From positions 1,302,001 to 1,366,000 of the forward strand of contig NZ_WIXO01000001.1 of the NCBI RefSeq assembly GCF_009709575.1: 64,000 bases of DNA, read 5' to 3'. Below are positions 28,435-37,112 of the stretch, piece by piece. Within the stretch, counting starts at the first letter, position 1. Every line of letters starts with the position of its first letter. The position numbers and the translations under genes are program-made. The notes beneath the pieces were generated by a model. The model worked only from the letters and a program-made list of their open reading frames with translations, was not told the origin of the DNA and did not search any database. Source of the stretch: Streptomyces taklimakanensis. Its GTDB lineage: Bacteria > Actinomycetota > Actinomycetes > Streptomycetales > Streptomycetaceae.

Positions 28435-29226
28435 ATGACCGTGTCCCGCATCCTCGACCAGTTCCGCCTGACCGGCATCCGCCCGAACACCGCCCAGCGC
28501 GCCTCCGCCGTCGGCCTCGCCGCCGTCACCGGCGCCGCCACCCTGGCCCTCGGCTTCGCGCCGGACGCCGAGCGGAACGACACCCGCGCCGACGCCCGGC
28601 CCGCGACCACCTCCACCGCCCTCCCGGCGAGCCCGGCCGCCCAGGCCGACGACACCTCGATCGAGCAGGGCGGGCTGCGCGCCCGTGTCTCCACCGCCTA
28701 CCAGCAGGCGCAGGCCGACGCCATCGAGGCCGAGCAGGCCGACAAGACCGAGCAGGCCGGCAAGGCCGACGAGGCGGCCGCGACGGAGCAGGACGAGGCC
28801 CGGGCCGAGGCCGAGCGCGAGGCGAAGGCCGAGCGCGAGAAGGCCGCCACCGAGCAGGCCGCCGACCGCTCGCACGAACGCGAGAAGGCCGCCACCCCCG
28901 AGTACCCGAACAACCTCGACGGCTGGATACGCGAGGCCCTGGCCATCATGGAGCGCGAGGGCATCCCCGGCAGCTACGAGGGCATCCACCGCAACATCAT
29001 GCGCGAGTCCAGCGGCAACCCGCGGGCCATCAACACCTGGGACATCAACGCCCGCAACGGCGTCCCCTCCAAGGGCCTGCTCCAGGTGATCCAGCCCACC
29101 TTCGAGGCCTACCACGTCGAGGGCACCTCCTGGGACCTGTACGACCCGGTGGCCAACATCGTCGCCGCGTGCAACTACGCCGCCGACCGGTACGGCTCGA
29201 TGGACAACGTCGACTCGGCCTACTGA
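28435..29226 (+). CDS. Secreted transglycosylase SLT-domain protein
   Basis: 263 residues. A long basic N-region and hydrophobic core (VGLAAVTGAATLALGFAPD, about 23-41) look like a secretion signal. A low-complexity Ala/Glu/Lys/Gln helix region (about 75-155) follows, then an SLT-like domain. In NIMRESSGNPRAINTWDINA (187-206) Glu191 is the expected general acid, and GLLQVIQPTFEAYH follows. It should cleave peptidoglycan glycan strands outside the cell. It is flanked by strong terminators at 28204 and 29271, so it is monocistronic. The start chosen is ATG 28435, with GGAAGAGG about 12 nt upstream. Confidence 0.88.
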   Translation: MTVSRILDQFRLTGIRPNTAQRASAVGLAAVTGAATLALGFAPDAERNDTRADARPATTSTALPASPAAQADDTSIEQGGLRARVSTAYQQAQADAIEAEQADKTEQAGKADEAAATEQDEARAEAEREAKAEREKAATEQAADRSHEREKAATPEYPNNLDGWIREALAIMEREGIPGSYEGIHRNIMRESSGNPRAINTWDINARNGVPSKGLLQVIQPTFEAYHVEGTSWDLYDPVANIVAACNYAADRYGSMDNVDSAY

Positions 29227-29270
29227 CCGACCGGCCCCGTCCCGCGCGGGACGGCACACCCCTTCCCCAC

Positions 29271-29303
29271 GCCCGGCGGCCCGCTGCGAGCGGGCCGCCG
29301 GGC
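29271..29303 (+). terminator. Terminator of the SLT hydrolase gene
   Basis: GCCCGGCGGCCCGCT and AGCGGGCCGCCGGGC form a perfect 15-bp stem with a GCG loop, 44 bases after the stop. Confidence 0.7.
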
Positions 29304-29335
29304 CGTGTGCCGTGCCCACCTGGCACCCTCGGTGT

Positions 29336-30253
29336 GTGAGCACCGCACCTTCCTCCTCCCCCGACGTCTCCCCCCTCGCCCCGGCGGGCCGGTCCCGCAA
29401 CCCGATCGGCAGTCATGTCGCCGTGTCCGGCGGGCTCGCCACCAAGGGGCTGGCCTACGCGCGCGAGATCGGCGCCGAGACCGTGCAGGTCTTCGTCGCC
29501 AACCCGCGCGGCTGGGCCACCCCGACCGGCGACCCGCGACAGGACGAGGCGTTCCGCGCGGCCTGCGCCGAGGAGGGCGTACCGGCCTACGTCCACGCCC
29601 CGTACCTGATCAACTTCGGCTCCCACAACCGGAACACGGCCGAGGCGTCGGCCGCCTCGCTGCGCCACTCGCTCCACCGGGCCCGCCGGATCGGCGCCCT
29701 GGGCGTGGTGGTGCACACCGGTTCGGCCACCGGTGGACGCGACCGCGCGGCGGCCCTGGCCCAGGTGCGGGAGCTGGTGATGCCGCTGCTGGACGAGCCG
29801 GCCCCGGGCGGCGACTCGGCGGACCCGTGGCTGCTGCTGGAGCCGACGGCCGGCCAGGGCTCCTCGCTGTGCGCGCGGGCCGAGGACCTCGGACCGTACT
29901 TCGACGCCCTGGACCACCACCCCCGTCTGGGAGTCTGTCTGGACACCTGCCACGCCTTCGCCGCCGGACACGACACGGCGGTCGAGGGCGGCATGAAGGC
30001 CCTGCTGGACGAGGTGACGGCGGTGGTGGGGGCAGGACGGCTGCGGCTGGTCCACGCCAACGACTCCATGGACGTCGTGGGCGCCCACCGGGACCGCCAC
30101 GCCAACATCGGCGCGGGTCACATCGGCGCGGAGCCGTTCCGCGAACTGCTGCGCCACCCGGCGACCGAGGGCGTTCCGCTGATCATCGAGACCCCGGGCG
30201 GCAAGGAGCGGCACGCGGCGGACGTGGCGCTCCTGAAGCGTCTCAGGGGCTAG
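29336..30253 (+). CDS. nfo: Deoxyribonuclease IV (AP endonuclease, endonuclease IV type)
   Basis: Endonuclease IV cuts DNA 5' to abasic sites in base-excision repair using three metal ions. The 305-residue TIM-barrel has NPIGSHVAVSGGL, VHAPYLINFGS, VVVHTGSATGG, LEPTAGQGSSL, GVCLDTCHAFAAGHD, VHANDS, RHANIGAGHIG and IIETPGG, together providing the His/Asp/Glu metal ligands in the order expected for the family. The frame is open from 29312, but the GTG at 29336 gives the more likely start. It ends 10 bases before a hairpin. Confidence 0.93.
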   Translation: MSTAPSSSPDVSPLAPAGRSRNPIGSHVAVSGGLATKGLAYAREIGAETVQVFVANPRGWATPTGDPRQDEAFRAACAEEGVPAYVHAPYLINFGSHNRNTAEASAASLRHSLHRARRIGALGVVVHTGSATGGRDRAAALAQVRELVMPLLDEPAPGGDSADPWLLLEPTAGQGSSLCARAEDLGPYFDALDHHPRLGVCLDTCHAFAAGHDTAVEGGMKALLDEVTAVVGAGRLRLVHANDSMDVVGAHRDRHANIGAGHIGAEPFRELLRHPATEGVPLIIETPGGKERHAADVALLKRLRG

Positions 30254-30262
30254 AGCGGACGG

Positions 30263-30280
30263 GCCCGCCACCGGGCGGGC
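30263..30280. terminator. Hairpin after the endonuclease IV gene
   Basis: GCCCGCC and GGCGGGC form a 7-bp stem with a 4-nt loop, 10 bases past the stop, between convergent genes. Confidence 0.5.
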
Positions 30281-30305
30281 GCGGGAGGAGTCGGGCCGGC
30301 CCGCA

Positions 30306-30346
30306 GCTCACCCACGACTCACCCGCGACTCACCCCGAGACTCACA
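30306..30346. repeat. Four short tandem repeats (GACTCACCCG-like)
   Basis: Four imperfect units of about 11-12 bp built on ACTCACCC lie end to end. They cover the end of the neighbouring minus-strand gene and the bases just past its stop. No role is visible. Confidence 0.55.
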
Positions 30347-30965
30347 GCCTCGGACCGTCGCCCGGCTCCTCCTGGTACGAGTAGCGCTGCTCGCGCCAGG
30401 GGTCGCCGATGTTGTGGTAGCCCCGCTCCTCCCAGAAGCCCCGGCGGTCGGCCGTCATGTACTCCACGCCCCGCACCCACTTGGGACCCTTCCAGGCGTA
30501 CAGGTGGGGCACCACCAGTCGCACCGGGAAGCCGTGCTCGGCGGTCAGGGGCTCGCCCGCGCGGTGCGTGGCGAAGAGGGTGTGCTCGGCCGTGAAGTCC
30601 GACAGCCGCAGATTGGCGCTGTAGCCGTACTCGGCCCACACCATCACGTGGGTGACCTGCCGCGCGGGCGGCACCTTCGCCAGGATCGTGCGGGCGGGCA
30701 CCCCGCCCCACTCGACGCCCACCATGCTGAAGCGGGAGACGCAGTGCAGGTCGCCGACCACGGTCTCGTGCGGCAGCGTCGAGAACTCCTCGTGGTTCCA
30801 GCCGAAGGTGCCGCCGTCGGCGGTGGCCCCGAAGACGCGGAACTCCCAGCGCTCGGGTCGGAACCTGGGCACCGGCCCGTAGTGCGTCACCGGCCAGCCG
30901 CGCTGGAGCCGCTGCCCCGGCGGGAGACGTGGGTGCTCCTCCTCGCGGCTTTCCGGCTGAACCAT
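30342..30965 (-). CDS. Sulfite-oxidase-like molybdopterin oxidoreductase
   Basis: 207 residues of the SuoX/YedY-type oxidoreductase molybdopterin-binding domain. LHCVSRFSMVGVEWGGV (about 85-101) contains the Cys that ligates Mo in this fold; VMVWAEYGYSANLRL and FPVRLVVPHLYAWKGPKWV follow. No signal peptide is visible, unlike many periplasmic members, so it is probably cytoplasmic. The ATG at 30963-30965 has GGAG only about 2 nt upstream; longer in-frame starts exist up to 31040, so the N-terminus is uncertain. No partner cytochrome or heme-membrane subunit is adjacent. It diverges from bfr. Confidence 0.85.
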   Translation of the reverse strand: MVQPESREEEHPRLPPGQRLQRGWPVTHYGPVPRFRPERWEFRVFGATADGGTFGWNHEEFSTLPHETVVGDLHCVSRFSMVGVEWGGVPARTILAKVPPARQVTHVMVWAEYGYSANLRLSDFTAEHTLFATHRAGEPLTAEHGFPVRLVVPHLYAWKGPKWVRGVEYMTADRRGFWEERGYHNIGDPWREQRYSYQEEPGDGPRL

Positions 30966-31121
30966 GACTCCATGGTGACAGACCCCCGAGGATGCCGCCG
31001 ACCACCACCCCATCACACCGAAAGCCAACACAACGGACAATCACTCTCTTACTGGAACAATGACGGCGGCGGTGCGAGGATGCGCGCATCCGACCAGTCC
31101 CACCGGAAGGAACCAGGCGGC

Positions 31122-31634
31122 ATGCAGGGCGACCCCGAGATCATCGAGTTCCTCAACGAACAGCTCACGGCCGAGCTGACGGCGATCAACCAGTACTTCC
31201 TGCACGCCAAGCTGCAGGAGCACAACGGGTGGACGAAGCTCGCGAAGTACACCCGGGACGAGTCCTTCGACGAGATGCGACACGCCGAACGACTGACCGA
31301 CCGCATCATCTTCCTGGAGGCGCTGCCCAACTACCAGCGGCTCTTCCACGTCCGGGTCGGCCAGACCCTCACCGAGATGTTCCGGGCGGACCGCCAGGTC
31401 GAGGCCGAGGCGATCGACCGACTGCGGCGCGGCGTCGAGGTGATGCGCGCCAAGGGGGACATCACCTCGGCCAACATCTTCGAGGGCATCCTCGCCGACG
31501 AGGAGGAGCACATCGACTACCTCGACACCCAGCTCCGACTGATCGAGGAGCTGGGCGAGCCGCTGTACATCGCCCAGCAGATCGAGCAGCCGGACGGCCG
31601 GGGGTACGGGCACGGCTACGAGAACAAGGGGTGA
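31122..31634 (+). CDS. bfr: Bacterioferritin
   Basis: Iron-storage ferritin with heme, forming 24-mer shells in the cytoplasm. The 170 residues carry the di-iron ligands: Glu18 in LTAELTAINQY, Glu51 and His54 in DEMRHAE, Glu94 region VEAEAIDRL, and Glu127/His130 in DEEEHIDYL. Met52 of DEMRHAE is the heme-axial position. The ATG has GGAAGGAA upstream. The C-terminus ends in a Gly/Tyr/His-rich tail. It is convergent with its presumed partner, the bacterioferritin-associated ferredoxin, with only 37 bases between them. Confidence 0.97.
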   Translation: MQGDPEIIEFLNEQLTAELTAINQYFLHAKLQEHNGWTKLAKYTRDESFDEMRHAERLTDRIIFLEALPNYQRLFHVRVGQTLTEMFRADRQVEAEAIDRLRRGVEVMRAKGDITSANIFEGILADEEEHIDYLDTQLRLIEELGEPLYIAQQIEQPDGRGYGHGYENKG

Positions 31635-31671
31635 CGCGCCACCGCGGGAGACCGGGGCGCGTCGGGCGGCG

Positions 31672-32034
31672 TCAGGCGGCGGCGCTCCGTACGGAGCGGG
31701 ACGACGACGCGGCGGGGGCAGCGGACGCGGCGGGCACGGAGGCCGGAAGCGCGGGAGGGGCGGGGACACCGGGGACACCGGGCACGGCCGGAGCCGGGGC
31801 GCCGGACGCCTCCGCCGGCGCGTCGGACGTCCGGCCGGTGGGGAGGGAGCGGACCGTCGGGTCGCGGCGCGGGCAGCCACCGCGCCCCAGCAGCCCCTGG
31901 ATGCGGCGGACGCAGGAGCCGCAGTCGGTGCCCGCCCGGCTCGCGGAGGCTATCTCGCGCGGGGTGCACGCCCCGGCCGCCGCGTGCTCGCGGATCTGCT
32001 CCTCCGTGACGCCGAAGCACGAGCAGACGTACAC
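31672..32034 (-). CDS. bfd: Bacterioferritin-associated ferredoxin with long Ala/Pro tail
   Basis: A [2Fe-2S] BFD-like protein that in other bacteria binds Bfr and donates electrons to release stored iron. The start is the GTG at 32032-32034 because GGAGGTG (32041-32047) lies 6 nt before it and the protein then begins MYVCSCFGVTEEQIREH; upstream in-frame GTG/ATG codons (to 32079) lack such a site. Cluster ligands are CSC near the N-terminus and DCGSC about 33 residues later. The 120-residue product is about twice the usual length because of a Pro/Ala/Val/Ser-rich tail. An iron box lies about 57 bases upstream. Confidence 0.9.
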   Translation of the reverse strand: MYVCSCFGVTEEQIREHAAAGACTPREIASASRAGTDCGSCVRRIQGLLGRGGCPRRDPTVRSLPTGRTSDAPAEASGAPAPAVPGVPGVPAPPALPASVPAASAAPAASSSRSVRSAAA

Positions 32035-32090
32035 GCGGTTCACCTCCGCCATGGCGGTCGGACAGGGTCGGACACCCACCCTCGGGCAGG

Positions 32091-32109
32091 TCAGGTAAAC
32101 CTTACCTTA
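32091..32109 (-). promoter_or_regulatory. Iron box (DmdR/IdeR-type operator)
   Basis: Read on the minus strand, TAAGGTAAGGTTTACCTGA is a near-perfect 19-bp palindrome-like match to the DtxR-family consensus TWAGGTWAGSCTWACCTWA, differing at about two positions. It lies upstream of bfd and probably overlaps its promoter, so bfd should be induced when iron is low. Confidence 0.85.
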
Positions 32110-32139
32110 GTTGCATCGAGCCGCTTCCCACAGGTCGAC

Positions 32140-32168
32140 GGGGCGCGGATCGATGTGATCCGCGCCCC
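32140..32168. terminator. Terminator after the DAHP synthase gene
   Basis: GGGGCGCGGAT and ATCCGCGCCCC form a perfect 11-bp stem with a 7-nt loop, 66 bases beyond the DAHP synthase stop and upstream of bfd. Confidence 0.65.
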
Positions 32169-32233
32169 ATCACTCGGCGTGCCGCGTACGGTTCACCGGG
32201 CCTTCCGGCCCGGCCGTCGCCCGTCCGCTCGGC

Positions 32234-33592
<1,359 letters not shown>

Positions 33593-33682
33593 CTACGGGC
33601 CGGCCCCGGACCCTCCGTTCCCCTGACCGAAGGATGAGACACGGCCCGCCCCCGGGGCGGAACGTCGGGTAGGGTCCGGAGC

Positions 33683-33769
33683 ATGTTCGCGCAGACGAGC
33701 CCGGCGGCCCACCCGGCCGCCGCCCGGTGGTGGTCCGCCCCTTCGGCGGCCCACCGACGCGCGCACTGA
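33683..33769 (+). CDS. trpL: Trp leader peptide with tandem Trp codons
   Basis: A 28-codon frame (MFAQTSPAAHPAAARWWSAP, then SAAHRRAH) with two adjacent TGG codons at positions 16-17 lies 102 bases before the anthranilate synthase gene. Ribosome stalling at these codons under Trp shortage would control the hairpins that follow. TAGGGT at 33670-33675 lies 7 nt before the ATG, so the leader mRNA may start at or near the AUG. Tandem-Trp leader peptides before trpE genes are established in Streptomyces; this one is called from sequence only. Confidence 0.85.
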   Translation: MFAQTSPAAHPAAARWWSAPSAAHRRAH

Positions 33770-33781
33770 CGACCATCGACG

Positions 33782-33808
33782 CGAAGGCCGCCCCAGGGGC
33801 GGCCTTCG
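33782..33808 (+). terminator. Trp attenuator hairpin
   Basis: CGAAGGCCGCCCC and GGGGCGGCCTTCG form an inverted repeat of up to 13 bp just downstream of the leader peptide. GGCGGCC at 33745-33751 can pair with GGCCGCC in its left arm, giving the competing antiterminator, and can also pair with the Trp-codon region as the 1:2 hairpin. Confidence 0.8.
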
Positions 33809-33871
33809 TCGTGTCGGACGGCATCCGGCGCACCCGGCCGTCCCTTCCGGGCAGGAAGGAACGGACCCACC

Positions 33872-35833
33872 GTGGAGATCCCCCACACCACCGAACGACC
33901 CGAAGCCGCCGGAACCGACGCCCCCGCGGGACATCCCGCCGACGCGGAGGCCCTGGTCGCACGGCTGCTGGCCGACGACACCCCCTTCGCGCTGCTGCGG
34001 CGGAGCACCCCGGGCCGGGACGAGCACACCGTCGAGGTGCTGCTCGGCCCGGTCACCGAGGTGGAGCGCCTGGCCGACATCCCCGTCGGGCAGGCGCCCA
34101 CCCTGGCCCTGGTGCCGTTCCGACAGATCCGCGAGCGCGGCTTCGAGGCGACCGACGACGGCACCCCGCTGGCCGTCCTCGTCCCCACCGAGACCCGCGA
34201 GCTCCCCCTGGACGCGCTGACGGCCGCGCTGCCCCGGCACGCGGTCCGGGTCGTCGACGGCGGCTTCGACGTGTCCGACGAGGAGTACGAGGAGATCGTG
34301 CGCCGGGTCGTCGAGGACGAGATCGGCACCGGCCAGGGCGCCAACTTCGTCGTCCGCCGCACCTACCGGGGCATGATCGAGGGCTACGGCCGGGCCGACG
34401 CGCTGGCCCTGTTCCGACGGCTGCTGGCCGGGGAGCGCGGGGCGTACTGGACGTTCGTGGTGCACACCGGCGACCGGACGCTGGTGGGGGCCGGCCCCGA
34501 GGTCCACGTCCGGATGAGCGGCGGGACCGTGGTGATGAACCCGATCAGCGGCACCTACCGCTATCCCGCCTCCGGCCCGACGGTGGAGGACCTGCTGGCC
34601 TTCCTCGGCGACCGCAAGGAGATCGACGAACTGTCGATGGTCGTCGACGAGGAGCTGAAGATGATGTGCGCCGTCGGCGACATGGGCGGGGTGGTGGTCG
34701 GTCCGCGCCTGAGGGAGATGGCGCACCTGGCGCACACCGAGTACGAGCTGCGCGGACGCAGCACGCTCGACGTCCGCGACGTGCTGCGCGAGACGATGTT
34801 CGCCGCGACCGTCACCGGCAGCCCGGTGGAGAACGCCTGCCGGGTGATCCGGCGCCACGAGACGGGCGGGCGCGGTTACTACGCGGGCGCGCTGGCGCTG
34901 ATCGGCCGCGACGGCGGCGGCGCCCCGACGCTGGACTCGCCCATCCTGATCCGGACCGCCGACATCGACGCGGCGACCGGGCGGCTGCGGGTGCCGGTGG
35001 GCGCCACGCTGGTGCGCGCCTCCGACCCGGCCGCCGAGGTCGCCGAGACCCACGCCAAGGCGGCCGGCGTGCTGACCGCGCTGGGCGTGCGTCCCGCTCC
35101 GGCGCGGCCGACCGGGAACGACACGGAACCGGCCGGACGACGGGGACTGGCCGACGACCCGCGGGTGCGGGCCGCCCTGGACGCGCGGCGCGCGGGCCTG
35201 GCCCCGTTCTGGCTGCGGATGCGGACCCCCTCCACCGGCACGGTCCGCGGTGAGGTGCTGGTGGTGGACGGCGAGGACACCTTCACCTCGATGCTGGCCC
35301 ACCTGCTGCGCTCCACCGGGGCGGCGGTGACGGTGCGGCGGTACGACGAGCCGGGACTGCGCGAGGCGGCCCTCGCCCACCCCGGTCCCGTCGTCCTCGG
35401 CCCCGGCCCCGGCGACCCCCGCGACGCGGCCGACCCGAAGATGCGGCTGCTGCGCTCGCTCGCCGCCGCGTTGCTGCGCGGACACCGTGACGGACTGCTG
35501 GGGGTCTGTCTGGGGCACGAGCTGATCGCCGCCGAGCTGGGCCTGCCCCTCGTCCGCAAGGACGAGCCCCACCAGGGCGCGCAGGAGCGGATCGACCTGT
35601 TCGGCACCGAGCGGACCGTCGGCTTCTACAACTCCTACACCGCCCGCTGTGACGAGGCGACCGCCCGCGCGCTGGCCGCGCGCGGGGTGGAGCTGAGCCG
35701 TGACCCGGCCGACGGGGACGTCCACGCGCTGCGCGGCCCCCACTTCGCCGGTGTGCAGTTCCACCCGGAGTCGGTGCTGACGCTGGAGGGTTCGGCGATC
35801 ACGGCCGAACTGCTGGCCGCCGTCCTGGTCTGA
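33872..35833 (+). CDS. Fused anthranilate synthase (TrpE-TrpG / PhzE-like)
   Basis: 653 residues joining a chorismate-binding domain (about 130-420) to a glutamine amidotransferase domain (about 455-653); it should make anthranilate from chorismate and glutamine. Visible motifs are MNPISGTYRYP, GPRLREMAHLAHTEYELRG, SPVENACRVI and RGYYAGALALIG in the first part. VLGPGPGDP, LGVCLGHE (catalytic Cys) and FHPES (His/Glu) are in the second. The GTYRYP variant and fused layout are those of the PhzE/TrpEG group rather than stand-alone TrpE. No phenazine or antibiotic genes are near, and the Trp leader argues for tryptophan biosynthesis. GTG start with AGGAAGGAAC upstream. Confidence 0.92.
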   Translation: MEIPHTTERPEAAGTDAPAGHPADAEALVARLLADDTPFALLRRSTPGRDEHTVEVLLGPVTEVERLADIPVGQAPTLALVPFRQIRERGFEATDDGTPLAVLVPTETRELPLDALTAALPRHAVRVVDGGFDVSDEEYEEIVRRVVEDEIGTGQGANFVVRRTYRGMIEGYGRADALALFRRLLAGERGAYWTFVVHTGDRTLVGAGPEVHVRMSGGTVVMNPISGTYRYPASGPTVEDLLAFLGDRKEIDELSMVVDEELKMMCAVGDMGGVVVGPRLREMAHLAHTEYELRGRSTLDVRDVLRETMFAATVTGSPVENACRVIRRHETGGRGYYAGALALIGRDGGGAPTLDSPILIRTADIDAATGRLRVPVGATLVRASDPAAEVAETHAKAAGVLTALGVRPAPARPTGNDTEPAGRRGLADDPRVRAALDARRAGLAPFWLRMRTPSTGTVRGEVLVVDGEDTFTSMLAHLLRSTGAAVTVRRYDEPGLREAALAHPGPVVLGPGPGDPRDAADPKMRLLRSLAAALLRGHRDGLLGVCLGHELIAAELGLPLVRKDEPHQGAQERIDLFGTERTVGFYNSYTARCDEATARALAARGVELSRDPADGDVHALRGPHFAGVQFHPESVLTLEGSAITAELLAAVLV

Positions 35834-35846
35834 GTCGCCCGCCCGG

Positions 35847-35877
35847 GCCGCGCCCCACCCGTCCGCCGGGGCGCGGC
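35847..35877. terminator. Bidirectional terminator between anthranilate synthase and pfkA
   Basis: GCCGCGCCCC and GGGGCGCGGC form a perfect 10-bp stem with an 11-nt loop in the 67-base gap between converging genes. Confidence 0.6.
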
Positions 35878-35900
35878 GCGGCCCGAGCGGGGGGCGCCCG

Positions 35901-36938
35901 TCACCCGAAGAAGACGCTCGCCTCCTCGTACTGCGCGGGGTCGACCGTCTTGAGCGTGGAGGTCGCGTCGGCCAGTCGCACCCGGGCGATCCGGTTGCCC
36001 TGCAGCGCCGTCATCGTCCCCCAGTCGCCGTCGTGCACCGCGTCGATCGCGTGCAGTCCGAAGCGGGTGCCCAGCCAGCGGTCGAACGGGCTGGGCGACC
36101 CGCCGCGCTGGACGTAGCCGAGCACGGTGGTGCGGGCCTCCTTGCCGGTGCGCCGCTCGATCTCCCTCCCCAGCCACTCGCCCACCCCGGAGAGCCGGGC
36201 GCGGGGGTCGGCGCCGGGCGGCGGCGTGACGTCGTGGCGCAGGGTGATCTCGCCGCTCTCGGGCAGGGCGCTGTCGGAGATGACGACGATCGGGGCGTAG
36301 GTGGCGCGGAAGCGGGACTCGACCCACTCGCACACCTTCTCCACGCTGAAGGGCCTCTCCGGGATGAGGATGCAGTTGGCGCCGCCGGCCATTCCGGCGT
36401 GCAGCGCGATCCACCCGGCGCTGCGCCCCATCACCTCCACCACCAGCACCCTCTTGTGGGACTCGGCGGTGGTGTGCAGCCGGTCGATGGTCGCGGTGGC
36501 GACGCCGACGGCCGTGTCGAAGCCGACGGTGCGGTCGGTGAGGGGGATGTCGTTGTCGATGGTCTTGGGGACGCCCACGAGGGGGACGCCGTGGTCGTCG
36601 GCGAGTCGCGCCGCGACGCCGAGCGTCGCCGTTCCGCCGACCACGATCAGGGCGTCCAGCCGGTGGCGGGCGAGGGTTCCGCGCACCCGGTCGAGGCCGT
36701 CGTCGAGGAGGAGGGGGTTGGTGCGCGTGGACCCCAGGATGGTGCCGCCGCGCGGCAGGGTGCCGCGCACCGCCGTGATGTCGAGCGGCACGGTCTCGTC
36801 CCGCAGCACGCCGCGCCAGCCGTCGCGGAAACCGACGAACTCGTCGTCGTACACCTGCGCGCCCTTGCGGACGACCGCGCGCAGCACCGCGTTGAGCCCG
36901 GGGCAGTCGCTGCCACCGGTGAGCACTCCGACCCGCAT
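35901..36938 (-). CDS. pfkA: 6-phosphofructokinase
   Basis: 345 residues of the PfkA family, phosphorylating fructose 6-phosphate in glycolysis. LTGGSDCPGLNAVLRAVV (6-23) is the nucleotide loop, PKTIDNDIPLTDRTVGFDTA (124-143) holds the catalytic Asp128, and VEVMGRSAGWIAL and GYVQRGGSPSPFDR bind the sugar. At the donor-selecting site it reads GGTATLG (101-107) instead of GGDGS or GGDDT, so Thr103/Ala104 replace the usual Asp/Gly(Asp); Lys125 replaces the ATP-type Gly. Whether ATP or PPi is used is therefore unclear. ATG 36936-36938 has GGAGAGGGG upstream. It sits next to the MacRS system. Confidence 0.92.
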   Translation of the reverse strand: MRVGVLTGGSDCPGLNAVLRAVVRKGAQVYDDEFVGFRDGWRGVLRDETVPLDITAVRGTLPRGGTILGSTRTNPLLLDDGLDRVRGTLARHRLDALIVVGGTATLGVAARLADDHGVPLVGVPKTIDNDIPLTDRTVGFDTAVGVATATIDRLHTTAESHKRVLVVEVMGRSAGWIALHAGMAGGANCILIPERPFSVEKVCEWVESRFRATYAPIVVISDSALPESGEITLRHDVTPPPGADPRARLSGVGEWLGREIERRTGKEARTTVLGYVQRGGSPSPFDRWLGTRFGLHAIDAVHDGDWGTMTALQGNRIARVRLADATSTLKTVDPAQYEEASVFFG

Positions 36939-37112
36939 GGATTCCCCTCTCCGCCCGTGTGTCCGGGCTCCGGTCCTCTCCCGTCGGCGTCCGTCCCGGT
37001 CCCGCCAACGGCCGGGTGCCCGGGTGGGGCGGTGGAACACGCGTCGGCGCACGACGGGTGGGCAGGGGCGGGCGTGGCGGGTGGGAAGGCGGGGGGTTCG
37101 CGCCCCGTGCGC

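Noticed and set aside
33872..35833. Phenazine biosynthesis gene phzE
   Set aside because: The domain plan matches, but no other phz gene is nearby and a tandem-Trp attenuator precedes it, which fits tryptophan synthesis better.
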